Shown here in pieces: positions 1 to 13,000 of a stretch of DNA of 64,000 bases. The stretch covers positions 2,308,001-2,372,000 of the forward strand of contig NC_086179.1 of NCBI RefSeq assembly GCF_023053635.1. The letters are read 5' to 3'. Within the stretch, counting starts at the first letter, position 1, and every line of letters begins with the position of its first letter. Both the position numbers and the translations under genes were made by a program. Below the pieces are notes generated by a model, which had not been told where the DNA came from, made no database searches, and worked only from the letters and a program-made list of their open reading frames with translations. Origin of the DNA: Elgaria multicarinata webbii. Lineage: Eukaryota; Chordata; Lepidosauria; Squamata; Anguidae.

Positions 1-696
1 TGATAACCTCTCGCTTGGATTACTGCAATGCGTTATACGTGGGGCTGCCTTTAAAAGTGGTCCGGAAGCTTCAGCTGGTACAAAATAGGGTAGCCCGTTT
101 ACTAACAGGGACTGGCCGGCGAGATCACATTACGCCAGTCCTTTCACAACTTCATTGGCTGCCAGTCCAGGTCTGGGCCCGATTCAAAGTGCTGGTATTG
201 ACATTTAAAGCCCTAAACGGTTTGGGGCCAGGTTATTTGAAGGAACGCCTCCTCCCATACGTACCTGCCTGGACCTTACGATCATCTACAGGGGCCCTTC
301 TCCGTAAGCCCCTGCCAAAAGAAGTGAGGCAGGTGGCTACTAGGAGGAGGGCTTTCTCCGCTGTGGCACCCCGGCTGTGGAACGAGCTCCCCAGAGAGGT
401 CCGCCTGGCGCCTACACTGTACTCCTTTCGTCGCCAGCTGAAGACCTTTTTATTCACTCAGTATTTTAACACTTAATTTTAACTTAAATTTAAATTTTAC
501 TGTTTTAACTCTGTATTTTAATCTTATATCAACTTTGCTGTGTGGTTTTATCCTGGTTGTGCTTTTTATACTGTATTTCGTAATTGTGTTTTAACCTGTT
601 GGGTGTTTTACTGTGGTTTTAATTTTTGTGAACCGCCCAGAGAGCTTCGGCTATTGGGCGGTATAGAAATGTAATAAATGAATAAATAAATAAATA
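1..696 (+). mobile_element. L2 LINE 3' end (L2-A family)
   Basis: An open frame from 15 to 476 codes the C-terminal reverse transcriptase region ([40 protein letters not shown]). The 3'UTR follows, with AACCGCCCAGAGAGCTTCGG and an (AAAT)n tail. It is cut by the window start. Confidence 0.85.
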
Positions 697-856
697 GCCA
701 TGTGTTGCGCTCTCCGATGCAGCTGACCGACGATCAACCTCTGGGTTGATTAGGGGCCAACGGGTGCATGTTTGGGCACAAAGTTGTGAGGTGGGGGGAG
801 GATTTTTTGCCTGTCCCTCCTCCAAGAACGCTGGAGGCGTTGTCTCTGCCTTCCAG

Positions 857-907
857 GATGCTGCGAGCCGCAGACATTCAGCGCTTGCACGAGGAGTTTG
901 GCCCCTG
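857..907 (+). other. Orphan exon-like segment upstream of MIOX
   Basis: A strong pyrimidine-rich acceptor (TCTCTGCCTTCCAG) and a perfect donor (CTG|GTAAGT) bracket 51 nt. Read from the internal ATG at 858 the sequence gives MLRAADIQRLHEEFGPW then TAA, so it could be the 3' end of a CDS or a 51-nt internal exon. I do not recognise the peptide, and spliced to MIOX exon 2 it would be out of frame. It could be the last exon of an upstream plus-strand gene or chance. Confidence 0.35.
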
Positions 908-993
908 GTAAGTTAACAGGTGACTTATTGCCCCCAGTTGCAGCTCCGGTTAGCTCAGGGCTGCTCTGGGTCGCCTTGCATAAGACCAGGGGC

Positions 994-999
994 TATAAA
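994..999 (+). promoter_or_regulatory. MIOX: MIOX TATA box
   Basis: TATAAA in context GGCTATAAAGGG, 75 bp upstream of the MIOX ATG, which places transcription start near 1020-1030 with a short 5'UTR. A focused TATA promoter fits a tissue-restricted gene. Confidence 0.75.
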
Positions 1000-1068
1000 G
1001 GGCAGGGCGGGTGGGCCCTTCGTCCCAGAGATCCGTTCGGGCTCCTGTGCCTCCCTGCGGCTGCAGAG

Positions 1069-1086
1069 ATGAAGGTGGTGAAGACG
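1069..1086 (+). CDS. MIOX: MIOX coding exon 1
   Basis: Codes only MKVVKT and ends at donor ACG|GTGAGT, phase 0. Human MIOX also starts MKV. The exon is too short for any ORF caller; it is supported by the TATA box upstream and by the phase match to exon 2. Confidence 0.85.
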
Positions 1087-4000
1087 GTGAGTGGCTTGGC
1101 CCAGCCAAACCTCTCTAGAGGGAGAAAGCAGAAGGCAAACGGGGAAGGAGGTGGAGGAGCAGAACCCCAGGATGCAAGACGGACACGGGGGGGGGGGGGG
1201 AGGAGGAGGCGGAGGCAGGAACTGGGTGTGAAGGCTAAAAGATCCCACTCACCCACTCATGCAGACCCCTAAGGACACCCTAGGAATCTGAGCACGTTCC
1301 ACAGTTCGGGAGCTACAAATCCAAAGTGACTTCTTTTTACAAAAATGGAAGCTTGAGTCCAGGAATAAGTTTCCAGGCCAGCAAAGGATGGAATACCCGG
1401 GATGATTCCCCACCCTGCCCTGATTTAGGGGAAAGGTTGCTACGAAGGTAATAAGCAGAGGCTGGGTTTTGCTTTTGCCCCGGATTGCATTTTTAACAGA
1501 GCCTTATCTTTTTTTCTTGTTGTTGCGAAGGAAAGTTTCCATTAGGAAACGTTCCTACTGCCATGATAACGCGCCCTCCTTTTTGTTCCTTTCACTGCCC
1601 AAGATTGGCCAAAGGCATCCTATTGTACCCACAAACACGACGTGATCCTTGGCTTAAGGCAGCCTTCCTCAACCTGGGGCGCTCCAGATGTGTTGGACTA
1701 CAACTCCCAGAATGCCCCAGCCGTCTGGCTGGGGCATTCTGGGAGATGCAGTCCAACACATCTGGAGTGCCCCAGGTTGAGGAAGGCTGGCTTAAGGGAT
1801 CCTGGCACAGCAGGCCCAAGATATTTTGCTGCCTAAAATGAAGGACAAGATGGAGCCCCCTCCGATTCCATGTTCCAAAGCTGGTTGGACTAGCAGTTGA
1901 ATCTTTCTTCAACACCAGCAATGGGATGCCTGCTCCAGCATACCTGAAAGAAGCAGGCTAGCTTAGGGGGTTCAAGGCAGGCCCAGTGGCCCACAGCACT
2001 CTCCTCCAACATTTTGCTGCCGTCCCCCAGCATCTGAAGCCTGAGACCACTGCCTCACTCTGCCTTATGGTAGAGCTGGCCCTGGGTCGTGGGCATGCAC
2101 CTGTCAAATCACACATTGCTTGCTTGCTCCGGGGTTGATTGCTTGGGCTGCTTAGAGAGTTGGGCTGGCCCTGGCACTTTCGTCCCAAACTTGGCACTCT
2201 CCATCCTTAACAGTTAAGGCTCACCCTTTCTCTCCATCCAATGACAACACCTCCTTTCACATCAGACCTTCTCATTGTCTCACCTGCAGAAAAGTTTGGC
2301 ATCTGCTACCCACCCCAAACATTCCCCTCCCTCCACAAATGGTCCAGTACCAAGAATCAACACATCACCTGTATTTTTGATTGATTGATTGATTGCATTT
2401 CTATACCGCCCAATAGCCGAAGCTATTTTCCCTCGCAAAGGAAGTGCTGGACCTGTTGCCCTTTACTCCAACTCTCAAAGACTCTCTTTCTTCAGGGAGA
2501 GGATCCGTCTGAGATTTACCAGCCAGGTGTGGAACATGGGAAGTCGAAGGAAGAATACAGGAATTTCAAGGTCGGTGCAGAATAGGATCGCCTTCCAACT
2601 GTGTGATGGGATCCGTTTTCCAAATACCACCAGAGCTGCAATGGCAGTAGGGTTGGGGGTGGGTGGGGGTGGTGCTTCTGCAGAATGTCTCCGTTCTTTC
2701 CCTGCCATTGCAGCTCTGAAGAAACAGGCTCCAGGTCAAGTTCCAGAAGGAAAACTAAAAAGACTGTTCAGGACAGACATTAGCAGCACCCCGGTGCATA
2801 ACACAAAGACTGCAGTTTTGTTTTGTTTTAAAATCCTCCGGAAGAGTTCAGCCTCTCACAAATTCACTCATGCACCAGAAAGTATGGAGATGTATTTTAT
2901 TTATTTTATTTATTACATTTGTATCCCACCTTTTTTCCTCCAAGGAACCCAAGGCGGTGTACATAATCCTCCTCCTCTCCAATTTTATCCTCACAACAAC
3001 AACCCTGTGAGGTAGGCTGGGCTGAGGGTCTGTGACTGGCCCAAAGTCGCCCAGTGGGTTTCCATGGCCGAGTGGGGACTCGAACCCGGATCTCCCGACT
3101 CCCAGTCTGACACTCTAGCCACTACACCACAGTGCCTTAACTTCTGCACCGTGTAAGATGTTCTTCTGTACTCTCACATCTTGATGTTCCCAACACTGTC
3201 TCTTTTCCCCTCGGTCTTTCAACCCCAGTCCATTTTACATCGTGTTTTCATTATTATTGCCATAGTTCTCCAGGGTACAGAACCTCAGGCTGAATCCAGC
3301 CCGTCTGGAGGCCAAATTTGGCCCACCTTGGTTTTCCAGGTGATCATAGAATCATAGAATAGTAGAGTTGGAAGGGGCCTATAAGGTCATCGGTGACGAC
3401 GACGATAATAATAATACATTTATTTATTTCCTGCCTCTCCCTCTGGATCGAGGCAGGGAACAACACTAGATACAAATAGCATAGAATACATAAAACTGAT
3501 TAAAAACATATAAAAATGATACAATATTAAAATAACAGCCAGACATCTTAAAATTCGACTGGGTAGGCCTGCCGGAAGAGATCAGTCATTATAGCCATCT
3601 TGAATTCAAAACTATTTATTTATTTATTTATTTATTTACTGCACTTATATACCGCTCCCATAGCCAGGGCTCTCTGGGCAGTTTACAGAAATTCTAAAAT
3701 TGAGGTAAAAACAAGTATACAAAATTAAAAATTCTAAAACACAGAACATACACACATAAAGCATTAAAAACTGATTAAAAACTAAACATGTGGGTAATTA
3801 GGATGTGCCGCCATATGCCTGGGCAAAGAGGAAAGTCTTAACCTGGCGCCGGAAAGATAGCAGCGTTGGCGCCAGGTGAGCCTCGTCAGGGAGATCACTC
3901 CATAGTCTGGGGGCCACCACCGAAAAGGCCCTGTCCCTCGCTGCCACACTCCGAGCCTCTCTCGGAGTAGGCACCCGGAGGAGGACCTTAGATGTTGAAC

Positions 4001-7000
4001 GTAGTGACCGGGTAGATTCACGTCAGGAGAGGCGTTCCTTCAGGTATTGTGGTTGACGAGTCTCCTCAACTTATTAAGTTGATGAGTCTCCTCCGGCTGG
4101 CCGTTCAACAGTCTGGGGGCAGCAGAAGGAAAGGTCCTCTGGGTAACAGCTGTCAACCTAGTTTTGGCTGACTGGAGTAAATCCTTCCCAGAGGACCTGA
4201 GTGTGCGGGGCGGATTGTACAGGGGAAGGTGATCCTGCAGGTGACCTTCCTCCTGACCATTTGGGGGTTTCCTGGCCTTTGCACATCCCCCGCCCCCGTT
4301 TTCTAAAAGGTTGAAATACGTCACCTAACTATGGCTTCGTCACTGGCAGTAAGACCTTTAAACAAAAACATGCTGGGATTTTCGCCCTGCCTGCTTTGCC
4401 TTCAGCCCTGCCCACGACTGGAATGCACTCCCCAAGGGGGTCCTCAAAACTGCATTCAGCCCGTCGGCTGCAAGAGGTTCTGCACCGTTGGGCTAGGGTT
4501 TTCCTCTGGGCTGGATCTGGCCCACTGAGCAACCATTTCTTCCGGAGAAACCCGCCGAGTCTGCCAAGCCCAAAGGAAATGCCTCTCAATGGTGTCTTTT
4601 CAGGAGGGGCCTCTGACGGACCGGGTGTACCGTACCTACCTGCTCATGCACACCAACCAGACGGTGGAATTTGTGCGCAAGAAGGTGGGTTTGCCGGAAG
4701 AGGAGCTTGCCTTTCCCACAGCTGGGGGCCTGCGACACGAGGGACGGCTCAGCCCAGCCCACGTGAGGCAGCAATCGGGCACGTGCCTCCCCAACGCTGC
4801 ATTTTGGTATAAGTTCTCAAAGTGTTGTTGCCAAAAAACGTACACCGTAGGCCAGTCTCTGCCTCCTGGTCCACCCTCCCTCACTTGATACTTCATGATG
4901 AAGATCCCTCAAAATCTATCCCTGCCGGGCTCGCTATTCAGCCAGGTTTAACTGCCCGGCTCCTCTTACCTTAAAGATCTGGCCCAGCTCTCAAGATCGC
5001 TAATATGATGCCCGGAGGACTCCCACAACCCTCTGCCCGCCTCACAGTTCCCTCTCCCTAGAACGAGGAGTACGGGGGCTGCAGCCTCCGCCGGATGACC
5101 ATCATGGAGGCCTTGGACCTGCTCGACAACGTGGTGGACGAGTCAGACCCGGACGTCGACTTCCCCAACTCCTATCACGCCTATCAGACAGCAGAGGGCA
5201 TCCGGAAGGCGCATCCTGACAAAGGTCAGCCTCTGGTTCCACCTGCCCTCAGTGGCGGGGACAGACTCCCTGGGAAGGGAAGGGAAGGGAAGGGCTCCTC
5301 TCCAGTCTGGATGCAGGAGCCTTGAGAGCTGCTTGGAGCCACACAGAAAACAGGAAGAGGAACAACGAGAACCTCCCCCTTCCTGCCCTGGCATCACAGG
5401 CAACACTGAGCAGGTACAGAGATGGGAGGAGACTGCCTTATACCAAGCAAGACCCTGTAGCCCTATTCTAGTCTTGCCCAACCTGGCTCCCTCCAGATGT
5501 GCTGGACTACAACTCCCCCATCACCCCACCCTTTGGCCCTGCTGTCTGGGGATGATGGGAGTTGTAATCCAACATATCTGGAGGACACCAGGCTGGCATT
5601 GGCTCCCCAAGCCGTGATGCAGAGAAGGGCCTGCTACTGCGAATCGATGGAATGTATGGGTTGCACCTAGCAATGACTCTAGGTTGATGCACAACAGGGA
5701 GGGGTGGAAATAGAATTTCCCCAGTGCCCAAAACTCATAGTTGGAAGGTCACTAGGAAACTCTCTCTCTCTCTCTTCTTGCGATAGACTGGTTCCACCTG
5801 GTCGGACTGCTTCACGACATGGGGAAGATCTTGGCCCTGGTTGGCGAGCCGCAGGTGAGGAGAAGGGTGACCGGTCCCACCTCCTCCAAGATCACCCTTA
5901 AGCACATTGGCACCCCCGGGACCCCCCAGCTGAGGGCCCACTCCCTACATCACTGGGCAGGAAAGGGTGTTCTACACAGATGCTCCCCCCCTGCATAACA
6001 AAGACCCTTGGGGAACCTAGCCAGGCTCCAAGGGTTCCCACCATTTCTAGAGAGAGATGACATGCCCGCCCAGCCTCCCTTGTAGCCTAGAATCAAAGAA
6101 TAGCAGAGTTGGAAGGGGCCTACAAGTCCATCCCCTGCTCAGTGCAGGAATCCACCCTAAAGCATCCCTGACAGATGCTTCTCCAGCTGCCTCTTGAAGG
6201 CCTCTAGTGTGGGAGAGCCCACAACCTCCCTAGGTAGCTGATTCCATTGTCGCACTGCTCTAACAGTCAGGAAGTTTTTCCTGATGTCCAGCTGGAATCT
6301 GGCTTCCTTTCACTTGAGCCCGTTATTCCGTGTCCCGCACTCTGGGAGGATCGAGAAGAGAACCTGGCCCTCCTCTGTGTGACAACCTTTCAAGTACTTG
6401 AAGAGTGCTCTCATGTCTCCCCTCCATCTTCTCTTCTCCAGGCTCAACATGCCCAGTTCTTCCAGTCTCTCCTCATAGGGCTTTGTTTCCAGACCCCTGA
6501 TCATCCTGGTTGCCCTCCTCTGAACACGCTCCAGCTTGTCTGTGTCCTGGGGCCCTTCCAATGTATGGGGCTACAACTCCCATAATCCATGACCATTGGC
6601 CAGGGTGGTTGGGGCTGGTGGGAGCTGTAGTCCAAACCCTCTGGAAGTGGCATGTCGTGTCTTCATTCTTTTACACCTGTTAATTAATGAAGACACATGC
6701 CATTGAAAGCCACACCTAGGCTACAAGGGAGGCTAAGGAAAGAGCCAGATGGAAAATGGATTTTTAGCCGGTCGAGTAGCAACACCCCAAAGCCAAGAGA
6801 AGCTAGAACAGGAATAACCTGCTTGGTGCCTTCCAGAGGGTTTGGACTACAGCTCCCACCAGCCCCAACCACCCTAGCCAATGGTCATGGATTATGGAAG
6901 TTGTAGCCCCATACTTCAGGTGGCCCCTGAACTCGGGTGTTCATTATCCTACGTTCCTTTGTACCCTCTCCCTACAGTGGGCTGTGGTGGGGGACACGTT

Positions 7001-10000
7001 TCCAGTGGGCTGCAAGGTCCAGGACTCGGTGGTCTTCCGGGAGTCCACTTTTCATGACAACCCTGACACGAAGAACCCTTTGTACAAGTAAGCTTGGCCT
7101 TGGGTCGTTTCGGAAAAGAGGCGGGTGAGGGTTCCGCCGTAGTGGGAGGCTTCTGCTTGAAACGCAGAAGCTCGGATCGCCGCTCTCCTGGCTGGCCCTG
7201 GTGCTGCCCGCTCCAAAAGAAAGAGTTGGCTCCCGAGGGCGGCTACCACCCGTGACCACGTCACCTTCCCCCTCAGAAACACTGGCCCCAGGCATGGCTA
7301 GCATTGGCAGCCACAATGGCCTGGGGTCCGGAGAGCCAGGCCCAGGGGCCAAATCCAGCCGGGGGGGGGGGTCCCCAGCTGGCCGTGCCCCAATCCCTCC
7401 TGACCTCCGACCGTTTGGCTTTTGTGCCATTTTTCTTCACTCTACAAGGCTGCCATGTCTCTCCTCAGGTATCGTGACCTTTAGGTTATATGTTGCTGGT
7501 ATTTTGGCCTCAGGCCTTTTGCCTTTGGCACCACTGGGACGCATCCCCCCCAAGATGGTCTCCACAATGGCATTCGGCCTTGGGGCTGAAGAAGGCTCCA
7601 CATTCCTGCTCTGTTCCCGACATTTTTGGCCCTCCCATGTTTTGCTGCTCTTTCCCGTCTTGTCCGTAGAGGACCCAGGTGGCTCCGTTTTCCACCCCTC
7701 TTGCAAACGCCACTGGACTCAGTCAGGACAGCGCTTATCCGGCCAGGCGCATGCCCTGAGACGCTCTCCTTTGACCCCTCAGCACCGAGTACGGGATCTA
7801 CCAGCCCCACTGTGGCTTGCAGAACGTCCTGATGTCATGGGGCCATGACGGTAAGACTCCAGTATTGCACCTGCCCATCACCAGCTCTTAGCGAGTCCTA
7901 GAAGGAAACGCTGCACAAATCCACAATTCCGAAGAATTTGCAAACCTGAGTCCAGCATTTCAGATTTGATTCATTTGATGGGGAATTTAAGGCTTGATAA
8001 AAGCACACACCCCCGCTAGGTGTAAAACAGTTTGCTAAACTCAGTCCTTTGCCTCTGGATTTTCAAATGCTCCTAAACCCACCGGTCTACAGAATTGCAG
8101 ATTCAAAAACCCCTCCCGTGCCACAAATGAGAACATGCCAGAGCCAGATGGAAAGCAGGGGGCGGAAGACCGATTCTGTTCCAACTGCACTTTCTGCCTG
8201 CATGTTTCTCAGCGCAATTCAAGTTGCTAGTTTTGACATTTAAGAACATCAGAAGAGCTCTGCTGGATCAGACCAAGGAACCATCTAGTCCAGCACTCAG
8301 TTCACACAGTGCCCAACCAGCTGTCATCCAGGGACCCACAAGGCAGGGCGAACATTTAAAGCTTTACACAGCTGTGGACAGCAATATCTGACAGAGCGCC
8401 TCTCCCAGTATGAACCCTATTAAATGAAATTTAATAGGGATAAATGCCAAGTTCTACATTTAGGGAATAGAAACCAAATGCACAGTTACAAGATGGGGGA
8501 CACTTGGCTCAGCAATACTACAAATGAGAAAGATCTTGGAATTGTTGTAGATCACAAGCTGAATATGAGCCAACAGTGCGATATGGCTGCAAGAAAGGCA
8601 AATGCTATTTTGGGCTGCATTAATAGAAGTAGAGCTTCCAAATCACGTGAGGTACTGGTTCCTCTCTATTCGGCCCTGGTTAGGCCTCATCTAGAGTATT
8701 GCGTCCAGTTCTGGGCTCCACAATTCAAGAAGGACGCAGACAAGCAGGAGTGTGTTCAGAAGAGGGCAACGAGGATGATCAGAGGTCTAGAAACAAAGCC
8801 CTATGAAGAGAGACTGAAAGAACTGGGCATGTTTAGCCTGGAGAAGAGAAGATTGAGGGGAGACATGATAGCACTCTTCAAATACTTAAAAGGTTGTCAC
8901 ACAGAGGAGGGCCAGGATCTCTTCTCGATTCTCCCAGAGTGCAGGACACGGAATAACGGGCTCAAGTTAAAGGAATCCAGATTCCGGCTGGACATCAGGA
9001 AAAACTTCCTGACTGTTAGAGCAGTGCGACAGTGGAATCAGCTACCTAGGGAGGTTGTGGGCTCTCCCACACTAGAGGCATTCAAGAGGCAGCTGGACAA
9101 CCATCTGTCAGGGATGCTTTAGGGGGGATTCCTGCATTGAGCAGGGGGTTGGACTCGATGGCCTTGTAGGCCCCTTCCAACTCTGCTATTCTATGATTCT
9201 ATGATTCTATGATACACTTCAAACGTCACCTGAGGCCTCCTCCAAATACATCCTCCAAGGAAGGCTTGGAGGGTGGCTTTCTCAGTGGTGGCTCCCTGAT
9301 TGGGGAACGATTCCCCACTGAGGTCCATCTGGCACCAACGATGGCATCCTTTCGGTGCCAGGTTAAGACTTCCCTTTATTTTCAGGCATTTGACAGCATA
9401 TGACAAGCAATTCAGTTTGTTTTTATCAGTTAGTAGTAGGTTTTTATTGTTTTAAACTGTTTTGAATGGTTGTATGTTAAAAGTTTATATTATGTTTTAT
9501 CATGCTGTGACCTGTCCGGAGAGCTTTGGGTATTGGATGGTACAGAACTATAATGAATGAATTTCTCAAGGGCCTTTGCTTTAGGACTCAATCCTATGCA
9601 TTTTGAGACAGAAAGAAGTCTTACAACTTCCAGCGTTCCTCATCCAGCATAGGATTGTGCTCTAAAGCCATTTCCCCCATATTCATTGAATCATAGAATA
9701 GCAGAGTTGGAAGGGGCCTACAAGGCCATCGAGTCCAACCCCTGCTCAATGCAGGAATCCACCCTAAAGCATCCCTGACAGGTGGTTGTCCAGCTGCCTC
9801 TTGAAGGCCTCTAGTGTGGGAGAGCCCACAACCTCCCTAGGTCACTGATTCCATTGTCGTACTGCTCTAACAGTCAGGAAGTTTTTCCTGATGTCCAGCT
9901 GGAATCTGGCTTCCTTTAACTTGAGCCCATTATTCCGTGTCCTGCACTCTGGGAGGATGGAGAAGAGATCCTGGCCCTCCTCTGTGTGACAACCTTTTAA

Positions 10001-13000
10001 GTGTTTCAGGAGTGCTATCATATCTCCCCTCAATCTTCTCTTCTCCAGGCTAAACATGCCCAGTTCTTTCAGTCTCTCTTCATAGGGCTTTGTTTCCAGA
10101 CCCCTGATCATCCTGGCTGCCCTCCTCTGAACACGCTCCAGCTTGTCTGCATCCTGGGGCCCTTCCAATGTATGGGGCTACAACTTCCATAATCCATGAC
10201 CATTGGCTAGGGTGGTTGGGGATGGTGGGAGCTGTAGTCCAAACCCTCTGAAAGGCACCAAGTGGGTTATTCCTGTTCTAGCTTCTCTTGGCTTTGGGGT
10301 GTTGCTACTCAACTGGCTAAAAATTCATTTTCCATCTGGCTATTTTCTTAGCCTCCCTTGTAGCCTATGTGCAGCTTTCAATGGCATGTGTCTTCATTAA
10401 TTAACAGGTGTAAAAGAATAAAGACACTACATGCCATTGAAAGCTGCACATAGGCTTCAAAAGAGGCTAAGAAAAGAGCCAGGTGGAAAATGGATTTTCA
10501 GCCGGTCAAGTAGCAACACCTTCTTGAATTGTGGAGCCCAGAACTGCACGCAGTACTCTAGATGAGGCCTAACCAGGGCCGAATAGAGAGGAACCAGTAC
10601 CTCACATGATTTGGAAGCTATACTTCTATTAATGCAGCCCAAAATAGCATTGGCCTTTCTTGCAGCCATATCGCACTGTTGGCTCATATTCAGCTTGCGA
10701 TCTAAAACAATTCCACTATCCATCTCGTTTGTAGTATTGCTGAGCCAAGTATCCCCCATCTTGTAACTGTGCATTTGGTTTCTGTTTCCTAAATGTAGAA
10801 CTTGGCATTTATCCCTATTAAATTTCATTCTGTTGTTTTCAGCCCAGCACTCCAGCCTATCAAGATCACTTTGAAGTTTGTTTCTGTCTTCCAGGGTATT
10901 AGCTATCCCACCCAATTTTGTGACATCTGCAAATTTGATAAGCGTTCCCTGCACCTCCTCGTCCAAATCATTAATAAAAATGTTGAAGAGCGCTGGGCCC
11001 AGGACTGATCCCTGTGGTACCCCACTCGTTGCCTCTCCCCAGTTTGAGAAGGTTCCATTGATAAGTACTCTTTGAGTCCGATTCTGTAGCCAACTGTGGA
11101 TCCACCTAATAGTTGTTACATCTAGCCCACTTTTAGCTAGTTTGTTAATCAGAATATCATGGGGCACTTTGTCAAAAGCTTTGCTGAAGTCAAGATTCAT
11201 TTCAGTACTGCCCATAATTTTATATAAGAATACGGTAGTGTAAGTCTTATTAATCGAGATCTACCAGACCAATTTGTTCATTTTTGCTTTAAACTGAAGC
11301 TTGAGCAGTGTTAGATGTTCAGAAAATTTTGAAACTTCGAAAAACTTCAAAGCTCGAGCTTTGGATGGATCGGGAAGGGAGAATGGAGAGGGATGAGGCA
11401 TTCAAGAGGCAGCTGGACAGCCGTCTGTCAGAGATGATTTGAGGTAGATTCCTGGACTGAGCAGGGGGTTAGACAGGATGGCTTTAGAAGCCCCTTCCAA
11501 CTCTACTATTCTAGGATTCTAAGGGGAGGTTAATGCATATGCCCCACAGTGTGCATGTCCATGTAATACAGTGTGTGTCTGCACATGTAGTGATGCTTAC
11601 TCCTATGAGCTCTTGGAGAACTGGGCCAATGAAAGGACAGGCACAGAATGTTAGGAAAAGTACTGAAGAAAAGTCAGCTGGTGAACAAGCTGGAGCATGT
11701 TCAGAGGAGGGCAACAGGATGATCAGGGGTCTGGAAACAAAGCCCTATGAAGAGAGACTGAAAGAACTGGGCCTGTTGAGCCTGGAGAAGAGAAGATGGA
11801 GGGGAGACACTGACATTTTCTCTTGGGCATGTTGAGCCTGGAGAAGAGAAGATGGGGGCGGGGAGATATGATAGCACTCCTCAAATACCTTCAATACTCG
11901 ATCCTCCCAGAGTGCAGGACATGGAATAACGGGCTCAAGTTAAAGGAAGCCAGATTCCGGCTGGACATCAGGAAAAACTTCCTGTTAGAGCAGTACGACA
12001 ATGGGACCAGTTCCCTAGGGAGGTCGTGGGCTCTCCCACACTAGAGGCCTTTAAGAGGCAGCTGGACAGCCATCTGTCAGGGATGCTTTAGGGTGCATTC
12101 CTGAAATGAGCAGGGGGTTGGACTCGATGGCCTTGTAGGCCCCTTCCAATTCTGCTTTTCTATGATTCTTTGAATACAGAACCTTAAAACTTGTGCTGAC
12201 TAATCCTCCCCCAGCCCCATCCAGAATCCAGTTTCTGCCTTGTCAACACCTGGGTTCTGCAAACCAGGGTAAATGGTGCGTGGGGAGGGGGGGAGCTCAG
12301 GGGGTAAGTTCTAAAGGGGCTCTTGTGGTGGGGAGTCAAGATGCCGACATCTTGAGTGACAGCATTGATCATCACTCACCATCCGCTCTTCTTCCTTTTT
12401 CTTGCCCCTCCAGAGTACATGTACAAGGTGATGAAGCACAATAAATTCACCCTACCTCAGGAGGTAAGTAAACACTGCAGCTTGAGCAAATCCTTCTCCC
12501 CAGCACCGTTGCCTGGACTGGAGCAGGAGGCAGGTGAACGAGTGGGGCTGCAATGGGGCAGAGGGGGAGCAACTCCAGGACCCTCTTGTCTCTGGGCCCC
12601 TGCTGGGAACTGGGGGCCCTTGGCAGGGGCCCGGCCATGCCTAGCCTTGGCACTGGTCCTGCCTGGCAAGAACCCAGAAAACACAGCCGCTATTTTATCT
12701 CTTGGGGAGATTTTCAGACTTTTAGGTACAGGCACTGGCTTTCTTCAGATTTCAGCTCCCTGTGGCAGGGTTAAATCTCCGAGACACGCTGGACAGAGAG
12801 ACGTATTTCGATTTCCAGTACATGTAAATGCATGCAGCTGGACATGAAGCGGCCCTGCACGGCTTCCCTTCCGTCTTCCGCATAAACTAAGTCGTTGATG
12901 CACAACTACTAGAAGATGAAAGGAAGCGCTAAGCAGGAAGACACAGACACATGTCCCTTTGCTGCACCACACAATGCCCCTTCCTAGAGTTGGAAGACCC

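Noticed and set aside
3070-3132. Possible minus-strand tRNA gene
   Set aside because: The same tRNA-like head with a SINE body and (AAAT)n tail recurs at 58978-59163, so it is a SINE.
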